Shown piece by piece: positions 1-6,209 of a stretch of DNA of 29,688 nt (position 1 is its first letter; every line of letters starts with the position of its first letter). The position numbers and the translations under genes are program-made. Under the pieces are notes generated by a model that saw only the letters and a program-made list of their open reading frames with translations, ran no database searches and had not been told where the DNA came from. The DNA lies in IMG/VR virus record IMGVR_UViG_3300032676_001454, positions 1-29,688 of that record; one strand, written 5' to 3'. Source of the stretch: a virus.

Positions 1-22
1 AAAACCCTAGCCAGAGAGGGTT
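1..22 (-). terminator. Possible terminator of the leftward gene cluster
   Basis: Read on the minus strand, six-base arms (AACCCT and AGGGTT) flank an 8-base loop and are followed by a short T run at the window edge. The hairpin overlaps the stop codon of the adjacent leftward gene. The stem is short and only half GC, and the window ends here, so the call is weak. Confidence 0.35.
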
Positions 23-530
23 AGAACAAATCTCCCAGCAACGCATCGGTGTCGATGGGGGTTTTCGGGGCCCCGCGTTCGATCTTGAGGGTTTCGATAA
101 TCTCCGCGATCCGGGGCACGTTGCGGAGAGCGAGCTGCTCCGAACGGGTTTTGGAGTCATAGAGGGCCTTGATCTTTTCGGCGGTTGGCGGGGTTTTGGC
201 TTTTTTGGCGATTGCCTGCTCATTGGCCCATTGCTCAAATGCACGGAGAATCAGGCCGGAAACCGGGCTGGTTCCATCGCTAGAGCGTTTTGACCATTCG
301 CCGTTGATAAGGTTGTCCCGAACGGCCGTCATAGCGGCAAATTTGTCGGTTTCGGTTGCACCCTTGGTCATAGCGGCTGCATCGCAAATTTTTTGCCGGA
401 GGCCATGGAGCAGGGCGAGATTATGGACCTCCTCGGAGAGGGTGTTGGCGTCGATGGAGAGATTGCCAACACCTTCGATAGCAATCGAGAGAGTGGAACC
501 AGTGATGGTGGTTTTGATAATACGTGCCAT
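21..530 (-). CDS. Phage protein of unknown function, paralogue of the 2988-3605 product
   Basis: The 169-residue product is not a family I recognise. It aligns by eye with the protein encoded on the opposite strand at 2988-3605 in three blocks: a GEW segment followed by GTS and an L-(I/L)-LRA helix, a segment with IKA..D.K...E.LALR, and the C-terminal IDTDALLGDLF, which is identical in both. The protein looks mostly helical and soluble, with no signal peptide or membrane segment. The start is preceded by AAAAGGATATCTATC, a good ribosome site. It is the last gene of a three-gene leftward cluster. The conserved C-terminal tail suggests a shared partner, but that is inference. Confidence 0.85.
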   Translation of the reverse strand: MARIIKTTITGSTLSIAIEGVGNLSIDANTLSEEVHNLALLHGLRQKICDAAAMTKGATETDKFAAMTAVRDNLINGEWSKRSSDGTSPVSGLILRAFEQWANEQAIAKKAKTPPTAEKIKALYDSKTRSEQLALRNVPRIAEIIETLKIERGAPKTPIDTDALLGDLF

Positions 531-560
531 GATAGATATCCTTTTAAATGAATTGGCGAA

Positions 561-758
561 TTAGACCGTTTGATAACGGCGAATACGCTCTGCCTGTGAA
601 CGAAGCGCCATAGACCGATTCACACAGCGAGCGATATGATAGATATTCAAATCCGCGAACTCATACGTAGCACGAGCCACATTTTCGTATTCTATTGCGG
701 CGACTTCAAGTGCCCGAACCAGAGCTTCATAAGAAGGGTCCAAAGTGGTATGTGTCAT
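561..758 (-). CDS. Small phage protein of unknown function
   Basis: This encodes 65 residues starting MTHTTLDPSYEAL. A longer open frame runs to 992, but its extra N-terminus is arginine- and cysteine-rich, overlaps the upstream gene 842-1084 and lacks a ribosome site. The ATG at 758 has AAGGA at good spacing. The product is helical, with an alanine/tyrosine-rich middle (IEYENVARATYEFADLNIYHIA) and a basic C-terminus (RSQAERIRRYQTV). No family is recognised. It is the middle gene of the leftward cluster. Confidence 0.7.
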   Translation of the reverse strand: MTHTTLDPSYEALVRALEVAAIEYENVARATYEFADLNIYHIARCVNRSMALRSQAERIRRYQTV

Positions 759-785
759 TGTATTTATTCCTTTATCAGGTGGTTT

Positions 786-841
786 GATGCACCATTGCAT
801 CGATTGCACTAGGCGGACCCGGTGCAACCATTGGAATGGTT
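786..841. repeat. Two small inverted repeats between leftward genes
   Basis: GATGC at 786-790 pairs with GCATC at 797-801. AACCATT at 826-832 pairs with AATGGTT at 835-841, ending right beside the stop codon of gene 842-1084. These could be a weak processing or termination structure or a protein site; there is no T tract on either strand to support a classic terminator. Confidence 0.3.
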
Positions 842-1084
842 TTAACCTTTTGCATTCAATGCCGCTACGGCTTTGGCAATCGCGGTTTTGTGGGCGGATT
901 TGACTTTCAAAACCCGGCAATTTTTCCCGGCATTCCGGCCTTGTTCGAACCGATTGGAATAGATGCAATCGTCTCGTTCGAAATGAACACATTCCTTGTC
1001 ATAGTCGCCGAACTCAACGGTCCATTCGCCGTTACCGGCTGGGGTGGTGTCACGAGCTACTAGAACGTAGTAGGGGCGGGCCAT
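842..1084 (-). CDS. Small phage protein, YYVLVARD type, function unknown
   Basis: The product is 80 residues from MARPYYVLVARDTTPAGNG. The open frame extends to 1234, but the ATG at 1084 has a clear ribosome site (CGGAGATAGCCC) while the upstream part is unlike a phage protein and covers the putative promoter. The N-terminus (YYVLVARD, then GEWTVEFGDYDKE and FERDD) resembles small phage proteins of unknown function built as one short alpha/beta domain. The C-terminus is Lys/Ala-rich (KSAHKTAIAKAVAALNAKG). It is the first gene of the leftward cluster, so probably expressed early. Confidence 0.75.
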   Translation of the reverse strand: MARPYYVLVARDTTPAGNGEWTVEFGDYDKECVHFERDDCIYSNRFEQGRNAGKNCRVLKVKSAHKTAIAKAVAALNAKG

Positions 1085-1119
1085 TGGGCTATCTCCGTTT
1101 TGTGTTGAATTGAGCTGCC

Positions 1120-1147
1120 TACATAGAGCCATGGGAGGGTATTGCAA
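1120..1147 (-). promoter_or_regulatory. Candidate leftward promoter with direct repeats
   Basis: On the minus strand a TTGCAA box (plus-strand 1142-1147) is followed 16 bases later by TATGTA (1120-1125), upstream of gene 842-1084. The word TTGCAACC on the plus strand occurs at 1142-1149 and again at 1156-1163, a 14-base repeat that overlaps the -35 box and could be a regulator site. Confidence 0.4.
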
Positions 1148-1401
1148 CCAGTTTTTTGCAACCCATCGAAAATAATTTGCGCGCCGATTAGGCGCTGGGC
1201 CTCCGACTAACCATCCCCTCTCAAATCTCGCCAATCCACCACCCCAGCTAGGTAATGTTATCTCATATCATAGCTGATCATCCCCCATCGATCGAAAATT
1301 GCGCCAGCCAGCAATAAAAGTTCAATCCGAGTCTAAGCTTAGAGAAATCCCTCTTATTACTGAATGGCAAAATCGGGAGATTTTCATAAGGCGAAAAAGC
1401 T

Positions 1402-1433
1402 CCGGGGATTTGGAGGGGCAAACCGCCGGGGAT
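1402..1433 (+). repeat. Tandem CCGGGGAT words
   Basis: CCGGGGAT occurs at 1402-1409 and 1426-1433, 24 bases apart. The same word recurs at 1553, 3635, 3716 and 7522, and inverted at 7542. All these copies are in intergenic DNA. Confidence 0.5.
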
Positions 1434-1519
1434 GACCTTCTAATCAGCGCGGGCGGGCGCGACGCGCGTAGGTTCTGGGATTAAGCAAGTCAAATGGAAT
1501 TGAAAGAGAGGGAATGTAG

Positions 1520-1549
1520 TTGACCTCGAACCCGTGATTTAACTATGAA
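1520..1549 (+). promoter_or_regulatory. Candidate sigma70-type promoter for the rightward early genes
   Basis: TTGACC at 1520-1525 is followed by an 18-base spacer and TATGAA at 1544-1549. It lies 43 bases before the first rightward gene and just upstream of a short dyad. The match to host housekeeping-sigma consensus is good at -35 and moderate at -10. Confidence 0.55.
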
Positions 1550-1553
1550 TATC

Positions 1554-1568
1554 CGGGGATTGACCCCG
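1554..1568 (+). repeat. Short inverted repeat at the expected transcription start
   Basis: CGGGG (1554-1558), ATTGA, CCCCG (1564-1568). It sits 5 bases after the -10 box, so it could be an operator or a hairpin at the mRNA 5' end. It contains one copy of CCGGGGAT. Confidence 0.45.
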
Positions 1569-1591
1569 AATTGATTAAGGAACCTTTTCTC

Positions 1592-1888
1592 ATGGCAACG
1601 CAACCTGATGAAACAACGACAACCGAAACTGCAGATGCTACAATCGGAACCCTGGCTCCGGGTGAAGCCTCGGCAATCAATCCGCCGACTGATCTTCGGG
1701 CTGAGCCAGCCAGGATTGGAATGGGAGGGTATTTGATCCAGGTGTTTGACTACAACTCAGGAACTGCTCATGTCATCGGGGTTTATACGACTCTCGAAGA
1801 AGCTCAGGAACAGATCGAAGGCTATCAACTCAATCCGGCGCAACTGATCTGTTCTGTGCCTGTCAGCTGCTTCAAAGCCAGGGATTAA
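1592..1888 (+). CDS. Small early protein, function unknown
   Basis: The product is 98 residues. The start is set at ATG 1592, with AAGGAA upstream, rather than the TTG at 1571, which lies inside the leader. The first 30 or so residues are Thr/Glu-rich and probably disordered (MATQPDETTTTETADAT). The rest looks like one small alpha/beta unit (GGYLIQVFDYN, HVIGVYTTLEEAQEQIEGYQ), with two cysteines near the end (ICSVPVSCF). It is the first gene behind the rightward promoter and is followed by a strong terminator, so it may be a separate unit. Confidence 0.75.
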   Translation: MATQPDETTTTETADATIGTLAPGEASAINPPTDLRAEPARIGMGGYLIQVFDYNSGTAHVIGVYTTLEEAQEQIEGYQLNPAQLICSVPVSCFKARD

Positions 1889-1902
1889 TCTCTGGCCGAA
1901 GG

Positions 1903-1955
1903 CTGGCGGGCCTGAGGATTCTCCATCCACGAAGCTCTCAGGCCCGCCAGTTTCT
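1903..1955 (+). terminator. Strong Rho-independent terminator
   Basis: CTGGCGGGCCTGAG at 1903-1916 pairs perfectly over 14 bases with 1937-1950, followed by TTTCTATT. The stem is very GC-rich; the T tract is interrupted. Confidence 0.75.
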
Positions 1956-1983
1956 ATTCCCACCTGTCCAAGGAAATCCCTCA

Positions 1984-2397
1984 ATGTCAAAGAATAACCG
2001 CGAGAATGCTCAGCTCCTAGCAATCTGGAAGAAGGCCCTCGAAGCCCATCCAGAGCGCTTGGAACTCAAATTCACCCATTCCTCAAACGCAACCAGCATT
2101 CGGCTCAAACTCTACCACGTTATCAAGCCCTTCCGTCTCGGTGAGGTCTTCGACTCTCAGCTCGAAGAAGCCGCCGACAAACTCATGATCCGGGTTGAAA
2201 AGCGTGATGGTGCTCACTTCGTTGTCTTTCTGCCGAAGACAATGAGAACTGAACTCGATGAGGCTCTTCGCTCCATCGGCATTGAAGTCGAAGATGTTGA
2301 GGCAGTGAAAACAGCTGCTGCTCTCGAAGCTGAAGCCTCGCTGCAGAAGCTTCTGGAACTCCGTGAGAGCCCTTCAACTCCATTTTATGAAAGGTAA
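1984..2397 (+). CDS. Early phage protein of unknown function
   Basis: The product is 137 residues. The start has AAGGAAATCCCTC upstream. It opens with a helix (NRENAQLLAIWKKALEAHPERLELKF), then a beta-rich middle (ATSIRLKLYHVIKPFRLG, KLMIRVEKRDGAHFVVFLPK) and ends in a charged alanine-rich helix. No catalytic motif is visible. Codon choice is typical of the rightward block. It heads a group of three closely spaced genes. Confidence 0.75.
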   Translation: MSKNNRENAQLLAIWKKALEAHPERLELKFTHSSNATSIRLKLYHVIKPFRLGEVFDSQLEEAADKLMIRVEKRDGAHFVVFLPKTMRTELDEALRSIGIEVEDVEAVKTAAALEAEASLQKLLELRESPSTPFYER

Positions 2398-2403
2398 TTC
2401 CCA

Positions 2404-2535
2404 ATGCTGCAGAGATTCCTATGCTGGCTGGGATTTCATCCCCGAAACGAAGTCACTATATCTATTATGTACGAAGAAGGCTTTTGGGAAGAATACGAAA
2501 TTTACCGATGCGGTAAATGCGGAAGGACCTTTTGA
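2404..2535 (+). CDS. 43-residue zinc-ribbon-like micro-protein
   Basis: This small gene starts at ATG 2404, preceded by GAAAGGTAATTCCC, and stops two bases before the next ATG (TGAccATG). The product begins MLQRFLCWLGFHPRNE and ends YRCGKCGRTF. Cys7, His12, Cys36 and Cys39 could hold one zinc ion. This C-x4-H then C-x2-C plan is seen in tiny phage and prophage proteins of unknown role (DUF1660-like is a guess). Its close fit between two genes and its good ribosome site support it. Confidence 0.65.
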   Translation: MLQRFLCWLGFHPRNEVTISIMYEEGFWEEYEIYRCGKCGRTF

Positions 2536-2537
2536 CC

Positions 2538-2855
2538 ATGGGCTGGCATTATCAGCATCCTGACCAATTCCCAAGCTTCTTCCACTCAGCTATGAGAATG
2601 GCCCACCAGTCGCCGGAAGAGAAAATTCTTCTTTCCCAGAACCGCAGTTATACTACCCTCAAGCGACTTCAGGGAGAGTTCAACCGTTTCCGCTGGTGCG
2701 TTCGGCAAACACCCAGTTCGCCATTGTTCCACATCGAAGAGTCCAACATCATCCGAACCCGGATTATCTGCGATGAACCTAACTCCGGTTACTGGAACCT
2801 CTGGCTTACAGTCCGAACTAAGCCGCTTCTCGATCTCGAAGCCTCGGCGGCATAA
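2538..2855 (+). CDS. Early phage protein of unknown function
   Basis: The product is 105 residues from MGWHYQHPDQFPSFFHSAM. ATG 2538 is chosen over 2517 because it directly follows the stop of the zinc-ribbon gene, suggesting coupled translation. The middle is basic and aromatic (LQGEFNRFRWCVRQ) and the C-terminus has a tryptophan-rich strand (NSGYWNLWLTVRTK). It could be a small nucleic-acid-binding protein, but no family is recognised. Confidence 0.65.
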   Translation: MGWHYQHPDQFPSFFHSAMRMAHQSPEEKILLSQNRSYTTLKRLQGEFNRFRWCVRQTPSSPLFHIEESNIIRTRIICDEPNSGYWNLWLTVRTKPLLDLEASAA

Positions 2856-2916
2856 TTCCATCGGATTGTCAAATTCTAAATTCGCGGCCCGCCGACCTCG
2901 CAGCCACTAATACCAT

Positions 2917-2946
2917 TTGACACTCTCCCCAATTCTCCACTATCTC
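2917..2946 (+). promoter_or_regulatory. Candidate promoter with consensus -35
   Basis: A perfect TTGACA at 2917-2922 is followed by 18 bases and TATCTC (2941-2946), 41 bases before gene 2988-3605. The -10 is weak, but together with a strong terminator after that gene it makes a likely single-gene unit. Confidence 0.45.
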
Positions 2947-2987
2947 TGCATCTCCGAAACCGGAAACCAACCAAAGGAACCCTTCCA

Positions 2988-3605
2988 ATGACCGAAGCTG
3001 CCAAAACCCCTGCCGCCTCCAAGACCGAAAAGACCCCGATCACAATGTCGGATGGTCGGATCGTTGACTTCACTGCCAAGCAGAAACTCGTCAAGGAAAG
3101 CCTGATCAATCCCGAAACCGGCGTCATCATCACGCGCCTGGACTTCCGTAACGGCCAGACCCGCTCGCTGACAATCCCCGAAAACATGATCCTTCGCTTC
3201 GCAGCCCACGGCGCGGAACAAAAGCTCGGTGACGCAATCGCCGGCGAGAAGGACTTCGACGACGCTGTTCTGGCCGTTGAAGCCCTGATCAAGCGCCTGG
3301 AAGAAGGCGAATGGAACGTCGCGCGCGAAGCCGGAGCCTTCACCGGAACTTCCATCCTGCTCCGGGCTCTCGTCGAAGTCTCGGGCAAGACTGTCGAGCA
3401 GATCAAGGCCTTCCTCGATACCAAGTCGGCGGCCGAAAAGCTTGCTCTCCGTCGCTCTGCCAAGCTCGAACCGACCATCAAGAAGCTCGAAGCCGAGAAG
3501 GCTGCCAAGTCCGGCAACAAGATCGACACCGATGCGCTGCTTGGTGATCTGTTCGGGGACGAGCCGGAAGCCGAAACCCCGGCCCACAAGCACACGAAGA
3601 AGTAA
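2988..3605 (+). CDS. Probably abundant early protein, paralogue of the 21-530 product
   Basis: The product is 205 residues; the start has AAAGGAACCCTTCC upstream. It has an Ala/Thr/Lys-rich N-terminus, a beta-rich segment (ITMSDGRIVDFTAKQKLV, VIITRLDFRNGQTRSLTIP), then helices. From about residue 105 it matches the leftward protein 21-530: EEGEWN then GTSILLRALVE, VEQIKAFLDTKSAAEKLALR, and the identical IDTDALLGDLF, here followed by a 16-residue charged tail. Codons are strongly biased to C-ending forms, more than in neighbours, which suggests high expression. It has its own promoter candidate and a strong terminator. The function is unknown; a DNA-binding or host-takeover role is only a guess. 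Confidence 0.85.
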   Translation: MTEAAKTPAASKTEKTPITMSDGRIVDFTAKQKLVKESLINPETGVIITRLDFRNGQTRSLTIPENMILRFAAHGAEQKLGDAIAGEKDFDDAVLAVEALIKRLEEGEWNVAREAGAFTGTSILLRALVEVSGKTVEQIKAFLDTKSAAEKLALRRSAKLEPTIKKLEAEKAAKSGNKIDTDALLGDLFGDEPEAETPAHKHTKK

Positions 3606-3628
3606 CCCTTCTTCTCCGTCAACCCGCT

Positions 3629-3664
3629 CGCAGACCGGGGATCATACTCCTGATCTAGTCTGCG
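3629..3664 (+). repeat. Compound hairpin upstream of a terminator
   Basis: Outer arms CGCAGAC (3629-3635) and GTCTGCG (3658-3664) enclose inner arms GATCA (3640-3644) and TGATC (3651-3655). A CCGGGGAT word spans 3635-3642. There is no T tract, so this is not a simple terminator. Confidence 0.5.
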
Positions 3665-3692
3665 GCTTTGTCAAGCGTGCCCCCCAAGACTT

Positions 3693-3729
3693 CCCCGGAA
3701 CCCTCACCCCAGGTTCCGGGGATTTTTTG
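3693..3729 (+). terminator. Rho-independent terminator
   Basis: CCCCGGAACC (3693-3702) and GGTTCCGGGG (3712-3721) form a perfect 10-bp stem with a 9-base loop, followed by ATTTTTTG. It ends the 2988-3605 unit. Confidence 0.85.
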
Positions 3730-3753
3730 TGTTCTTAGGGCTGGCAAAATGAT

Positions 3754-3782
3754 TTGCATAACCCCCGGTATTTTGCTATGCC
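3754..3782 (+). promoter_or_regulatory. Weak candidate promoter after the terminator
   Basis: TTGCAT (3754-3759), a 17-base spacer and TATGCC (3777-3782) lie between the terminator and gene 3829. The position is right for restarting transcription of the next long operon. A small inverted repeat (CGGCT at 3790, AGCCG at 3800) follows in the leader. Sequence match is modest. Confidence 0.35.
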
Positions 3783-3828
3783 AAATCACCGGCTATTCCA
3801 GCCGTGGAACACTTAGGAAACTTCTCCA

Positions 3829-4053
3829 ATGGCAAAGAAGCAAAAAGGCGCCCCGAAAGACTCTTCCTATTCGATGAAGCGCCGTCGTGGGCTTGTCCCT
3901 CACCAGTACGATCCCAACTCCCGGTCTTACCAGCTCGGTGCCCATAAGCATTGGGGTCGGCTCTCGGACAAAGATCGAATGATCCAGGGTCGCCGGGACA
4001 CCCATAACTTCCCTGCTCGCGGGCAGACCTTCCCTTCCCACCACGAAGTATAA
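3829..4053 (+). CDS. Small basic phage protein
   Basis: The product is 74 residues and strongly basic (MAKKQKGAPKDSSYSMKRRRGLVPHQYDPNSRSYQ...). It has no predicted membrane segment and low hydrophobic content, so it may be disordered or bind nucleic acid. The ribosome site is TAGGAAACTTCTCC. It is the first gene of the long rightward operon. The family is not recognised. Confidence 0.7.
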   Translation: MAKKQKGAPKDSSYSMKRRRGLVPHQYDPNSRSYQLGAHKHWGRLSDKDRMIQGRRDTHNFPARGQTFPSHHEV

Positions 4054-4086
4054 AAACAACCAGCACGCTTGACAGGAGATAATCCA

Positions 4087-4599
4087 ATGGACTTCCTCGA
4101 AGAACTCAACGCAGAGCTTGCTTCCGTCCTCGACAAGCAAAAGCGCAAGACCGAAGCCGAAAAGCTCCGCCGGAAATCAAAGGACTTCCGCCAGACAACC
4201 GAAGGCCGCGCAGCCGCTCATGCCAAGGCCTCAGTTCTCGAAGCTGAAATCGAAGCTGAGCGCTGGCAGATCATTGCAACCGGGGCTTTGTTCCATCACC
4301 AGCATTGCACTGGTTGTGACTCTGATCACCAGGTCTTTGTTCAATTCATGGAGCATCATCAGCTGATTTCTAAGCCCACAACAATGAAGTGGGTTAGATC
4401 AATTGCTCTCAGGCCCACGCTTCCACGCGAGACTCTGATCCAGTCCACCACCACCCCGATCTGCCCAAATTGCGCCCTTGACCACGGCTTCTGTCTCGAA
4501 GATCCTGACAAGATCGAAAGAACAGTCGCTGGCATTGGGCCTTCGGCTTCCTACCAACCAACTGATCCCAACTCTGAATTCGAAGAGGAGGCAGCATAA
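4087..4599 (+). CDS. Coiled-coil protein with two cysteine/histidine clusters
   Basis: The product is 170 residues from MDFLEELNAELASVL; ATG 4087 has GACAGGAGATAATCC upstream. Residues 1-75 form a highly charged helix (EKLRRKSKDFRQTTEGRAAAHAKASVLEAEIEAER). Then HHQHCTGCDSDH and, some 50 residues on, CPNCALDHGFC, which together could bind zinc as a split ribbon. It ends with an acidic tail (EFEEEAA). No family is recognised; a zinc-stabilised adaptor or nucleic-acid protein is possible. Its stop overlaps the next start (TAATG). Confidence 0.75.
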   Translation: MDFLEELNAELASVLDKQKRKTEAEKLRRKSKDFRQTTEGRAAAHAKASVLEAEIEAERWQIIATGALFHHQHCTGCDSDHQVFVQFMEHHQLISKPTTMKWVRSIALRPTLPRETLIQSTTTPICPNCALDHGFCLEDPDKIERTVAGIGPSASYQPTDPNSEFEEEAA

Positions 4600-4838
4600 T
4601 GCCACGTAATCTTTCTGATATCGCCAAGGAAATCCGCAAAGAGTGGAAAGCTCCTTACTTTGGAGCAGTTCCTTATATTGACGCAATGAAAGAGCTGAAT
4701 AAGCTCACCGACAAATACTTCGCTGACTCGGCGGAAGCCATCGTTCGCTACTTCCTTGCAAACGCGGCAACTTGGCGCGGGGAAGCTGCTCGACGGATCA
4801 AAGCCGAACTCAATGCCATGCTGAAGGAGCGGAACTAA
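4599..4838 (+). CDS. Small helical phage protein
   Basis: The product is 79 residues (MPRNLSDIAKEIRKEWKAPYFGAVPYIDAMKELNKL...). It looks entirely helical. The pattern with AKEIRKEW, GAVPYIDAM and RRIKAELNAMLKERN is of a kind often found in phage early regions without known role. GAGGAGG lies before the start, which overlaps the previous stop by one base; its own stop does the same with the next gene. Confidence 0.8.
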   Translation: MPRNLSDIAKEIRKEWKAPYFGAVPYIDAMKELNKLTDKYFADSAEAIVRYFLANAATWRGEAARRIKAELNAMLKERN

Positions 4839-5023
4839 TGCCACGCATCAAAAAGATCGATCGCCCGAAGCGCGTCGAGGTTCAACTCCCTGAGTCCGTC
4901 AAACTCAAGGTCGATATGGAGCTTTACTCCGAACTTGAAGGGAAGGTACCTTTTGGGAAGTTCTCTGAGCTTGTGACAGAACTCCTCGGGGATTGGCTGC
5001 GAGCAAGGGGAGTTGCGCTGTGA
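4838..5023 (+). CDS. Small protein, possibly ribbon-helix-helix-like
   Basis: The product is 61 residues from MPRIKKIDRPKRVEVQLPE. The start at 4838 forms TAATG with the previous stop and has AAGGAGCGGAAC upstream; a longer frame from 4772 would overlap the upstream gene. A basic N-terminus, a VEVQLPESVKLKVD strand-like stretch and two amphipathic helices (ELYSELEGK, FSELVTELLGDWLRA) are compatible with a small DNA-binding fold such as ribbon-helix-helix, but I cannot confirm this. Confidence 0.65.
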   Translation: MPRIKKIDRPKRVEVQLPESVKLKVDMELYSELEGKVPFGKFSELVTELLGDWLRARGVAL

Positions 5024-5355
5024 GTAAAGTCGATCTGAACAAGCACGCCGAGGCGATGTTAGAGGCTTTCGATTGCCACGTATTTGGCGACACCTTGGAA
5101 GCATATTGGGAGCGTCGTCGCGCCGCCATCCTCACCGCCTGCGCAGCGCTGGCAGATGATGCGCGGAAGAAGGCCGAGGCAGATGCTGCCCGGTATCGCT
5201 GGCTGCGCGATGATAGCTGCCCGCCGCACAACTTTTACGTGTCGGTGCCTGATAAATTTCATGGCGTTAAATACGCACCAGCAGACGTTGACGCCTATAT
5301 CGACGCCGCCATCCGCGCAATCGATCCCGCCAGCCTGAGAGGGGAGAAGTTATGA
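5020..5355 (+). CDS. RYRWLRD-motif phage protein
   Basis: The product is 111 residues starting at GTG 5020 (reads VSKVDLNKHAEAM), overlapping the previous stop as GTGA, with AAGGGGAG at good spacing. The signature ARYRWLRDDSCPPHNFYVS and the end VDAYIDAAIRAIDPA are a recurring but uncharacterised phage/prophage theme. Codons are richer in GCC/GCG than in neighbours, so this gene may have entered from another phage. Its stop overlaps the next start (ATGA). Confidence 0.7.
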   Translation: MSKVDLNKHAEAMLEAFDCHVFGDTLEAYWERRRAAILTACAALADDARKKAEADAARYRWLRDDSCPPHNFYVSVPDKFHGVKYAPADVDAYIDAAIRAIDPASLRGEKL

Positions 5356-5516
5356 CCTTTGTGCGTCGCAGATCAGCCCAGGAGCGTCTCATTTGGGGTG
5401 ACGAAATGAGACGCTTTAACACAGAAGCGCGGAATAGATATCGAAAGGTCCAATCGGACAGACATTGTCCCAGCAGGCCCGCTCCTGGAGACTGGGATAC
5501 GGAAGACTGCGTATGA
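5352..5516 (+). CDS. 54-residue basic micro-protein
   Basis: This small gene starts at ATG 5352, overlapping the previous stop (ATGA), with GGGGAGAAG upstream. The product is arginine-rich (MTFVRRRSAQERLIWGDEM..., ARNRYRKVQSD), with two cysteines near the end. A further 12-codon ORF (5513-5551) overlaps its stop in the same way but is too short to call. Support comes from coupling and ribosome site only. Confidence 0.5.
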   Translation: MTFVRRRSAQERLIWGDEMRRFNTEARNRYRKVQSDRHCPSRPAPGDWDTEDCV

Positions 5517-5561
5517 ACCAAGCAGCCACGGAAACCCCTTCTACCACGTAGGACCCCTGCC

Positions 5562-5849
5562 ATGACCTCAATCAGCTTCCGGGCTCAGGCCCAACGCTCC
5601 GACGGCACGAAGTTCATCGACTGCGAGCTTCACCAAGCCACTTCCTTCGCAGTCATCAAGACAGAAAAGTTCATCCGCTACGGTCAGCAGTATACCGTCC
5701 ACCGCGTAGTCGAACGCTGCAAGACGCTAACAATCGCCCTGGCCTCAGCCAATGCCAGAACCAAAGTCCTCATGCCTCCTGATCGAAAGTTCGTTCTCGG
5801 GGGCCGTTATCCTGCAGGAGGTAAGCCACTCTACCCGAAGACCAAGTGA
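5562..5849 (+). CDS. Phage protein of unknown function
   Basis: The product is 95 residues (MTSISFRAQAQRSDGTKFIDCELHQATSF...). It appears beta-rich in the first half (FIRYGQQYTVHRVVERC), with a Gly/Pro/Lys-rich C-terminus (GGRYPAGGKPLYPKTK). The ribosome site TAGGACCCCTGCC is acceptable. No motif is recognised. Confidence 0.7.
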   Translation: MTSISFRAQAQRSDGTKFIDCELHQATSFAVIKTEKFIRYGQQYTVHRVVERCKTLTIALASANARTKVLMPPDRKFVLGGRYPAGGKPLYPKTK

Positions 5850-5876
5850 AAACTCTCATCCGAAAAGGAATTTTTT

Positions 5877-6209
5877 ATGAAAAACCTGCCAACAACAATT
5901 TCTGACGAACTCAAGATTTTTCTTCAAGATTACTATGCTTGGGCTGTTGGGCCTCAGGGCGCTGCCAGCCCTAAAGGCATAGACTATAGGGATTTTTCTG
6001 GCCTATGCTTTAATCTCCGAATATTCTGCCGAGAGACGATTGGAGGCTGGCCAGAGAGCTACGAAATCGAAGAAGAGCTTTGGGAACTCCTTCGCACCAC
6101 GATGGGCGATTCTGTATACCCCTTTGGTGGGATTTACAAGAATGCTCACAAAAACCCCAAGCGCCTTACCTGGATCAGTACCATCCTCGGAGGTCTGACC
6201 AATGTCTGA
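5877..6209 (+). CDS. Small acidic/aromatic phage protein
   Basis: The product is 110 residues (MKNLPTTISDELKIFLQDYYAWA...). The ribosome site AAAAGGAATTTTTT is clear. A helical first part, a cysteine-containing middle (FSGLCFNLRIFCRETIGGWPESYEIEEELWELL) and a C-terminus with YPFGGIYKNAHKNPKRLTWI resemble small phage early proteins without known function. It overlaps the helicase start by 8 bases, so the two are probably co-translated. Confidence 0.75.
   Translation: MKNLPTTISDELKIFLQDYYAWAVGPQGAASPKGIDYRDFSGLCFNLRIFCRETIGGWPESYEIEEELWELLRTTMGDSVYPFGGIYKNAHKNPKRLTWISTILGGLTNV

Larger units (their letters stand above)
1085..1591. other. Non-coding control region between divergent gene clusters
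   Basis: These 507 bases hold no ORF I can support. They carry a candidate leftward promoter (about 1120-1147), a candidate rightward promoter (1520-1549), an inverted repeat GCGCC-gatta-GGCGC at 1181-1195, three copies of CCGGGGAT (1402, 1426, 1553) and a hairpin at 1554-1568. This is the only long gap in the window and the only divergent one, so it is the likely early regulatory hub. Confidence 0.6.

Noticed and set aside
1299-1484. 61-residue ORF in the control region
   Set aside because: Non-ATG start, no ribosome site, covers two CCGGGGAT words, and the product looks random.
2876-3622. Long minus-strand ORFs (248 and 217 residues) opposite 2988-3605
   Set aside because: They mirror a gene with strong codon bias, have Ser/Arg/Ala- or Gly/Leu/Phe-rich compositions typical of antisense frames, and no ribosome site or neighbours on that strand.
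4059-4086. TTGACA before gene 4087 as a -35 box
   Set aside because: Any -10 would fall inside the gene, and the sequence overlaps the ribosome site AGGAG.
5513-5551. 12-codon ORF with ATGA overlap
   Set aside because: It may be translated, but is too short to support as a gene; mentioned with its neighbour.
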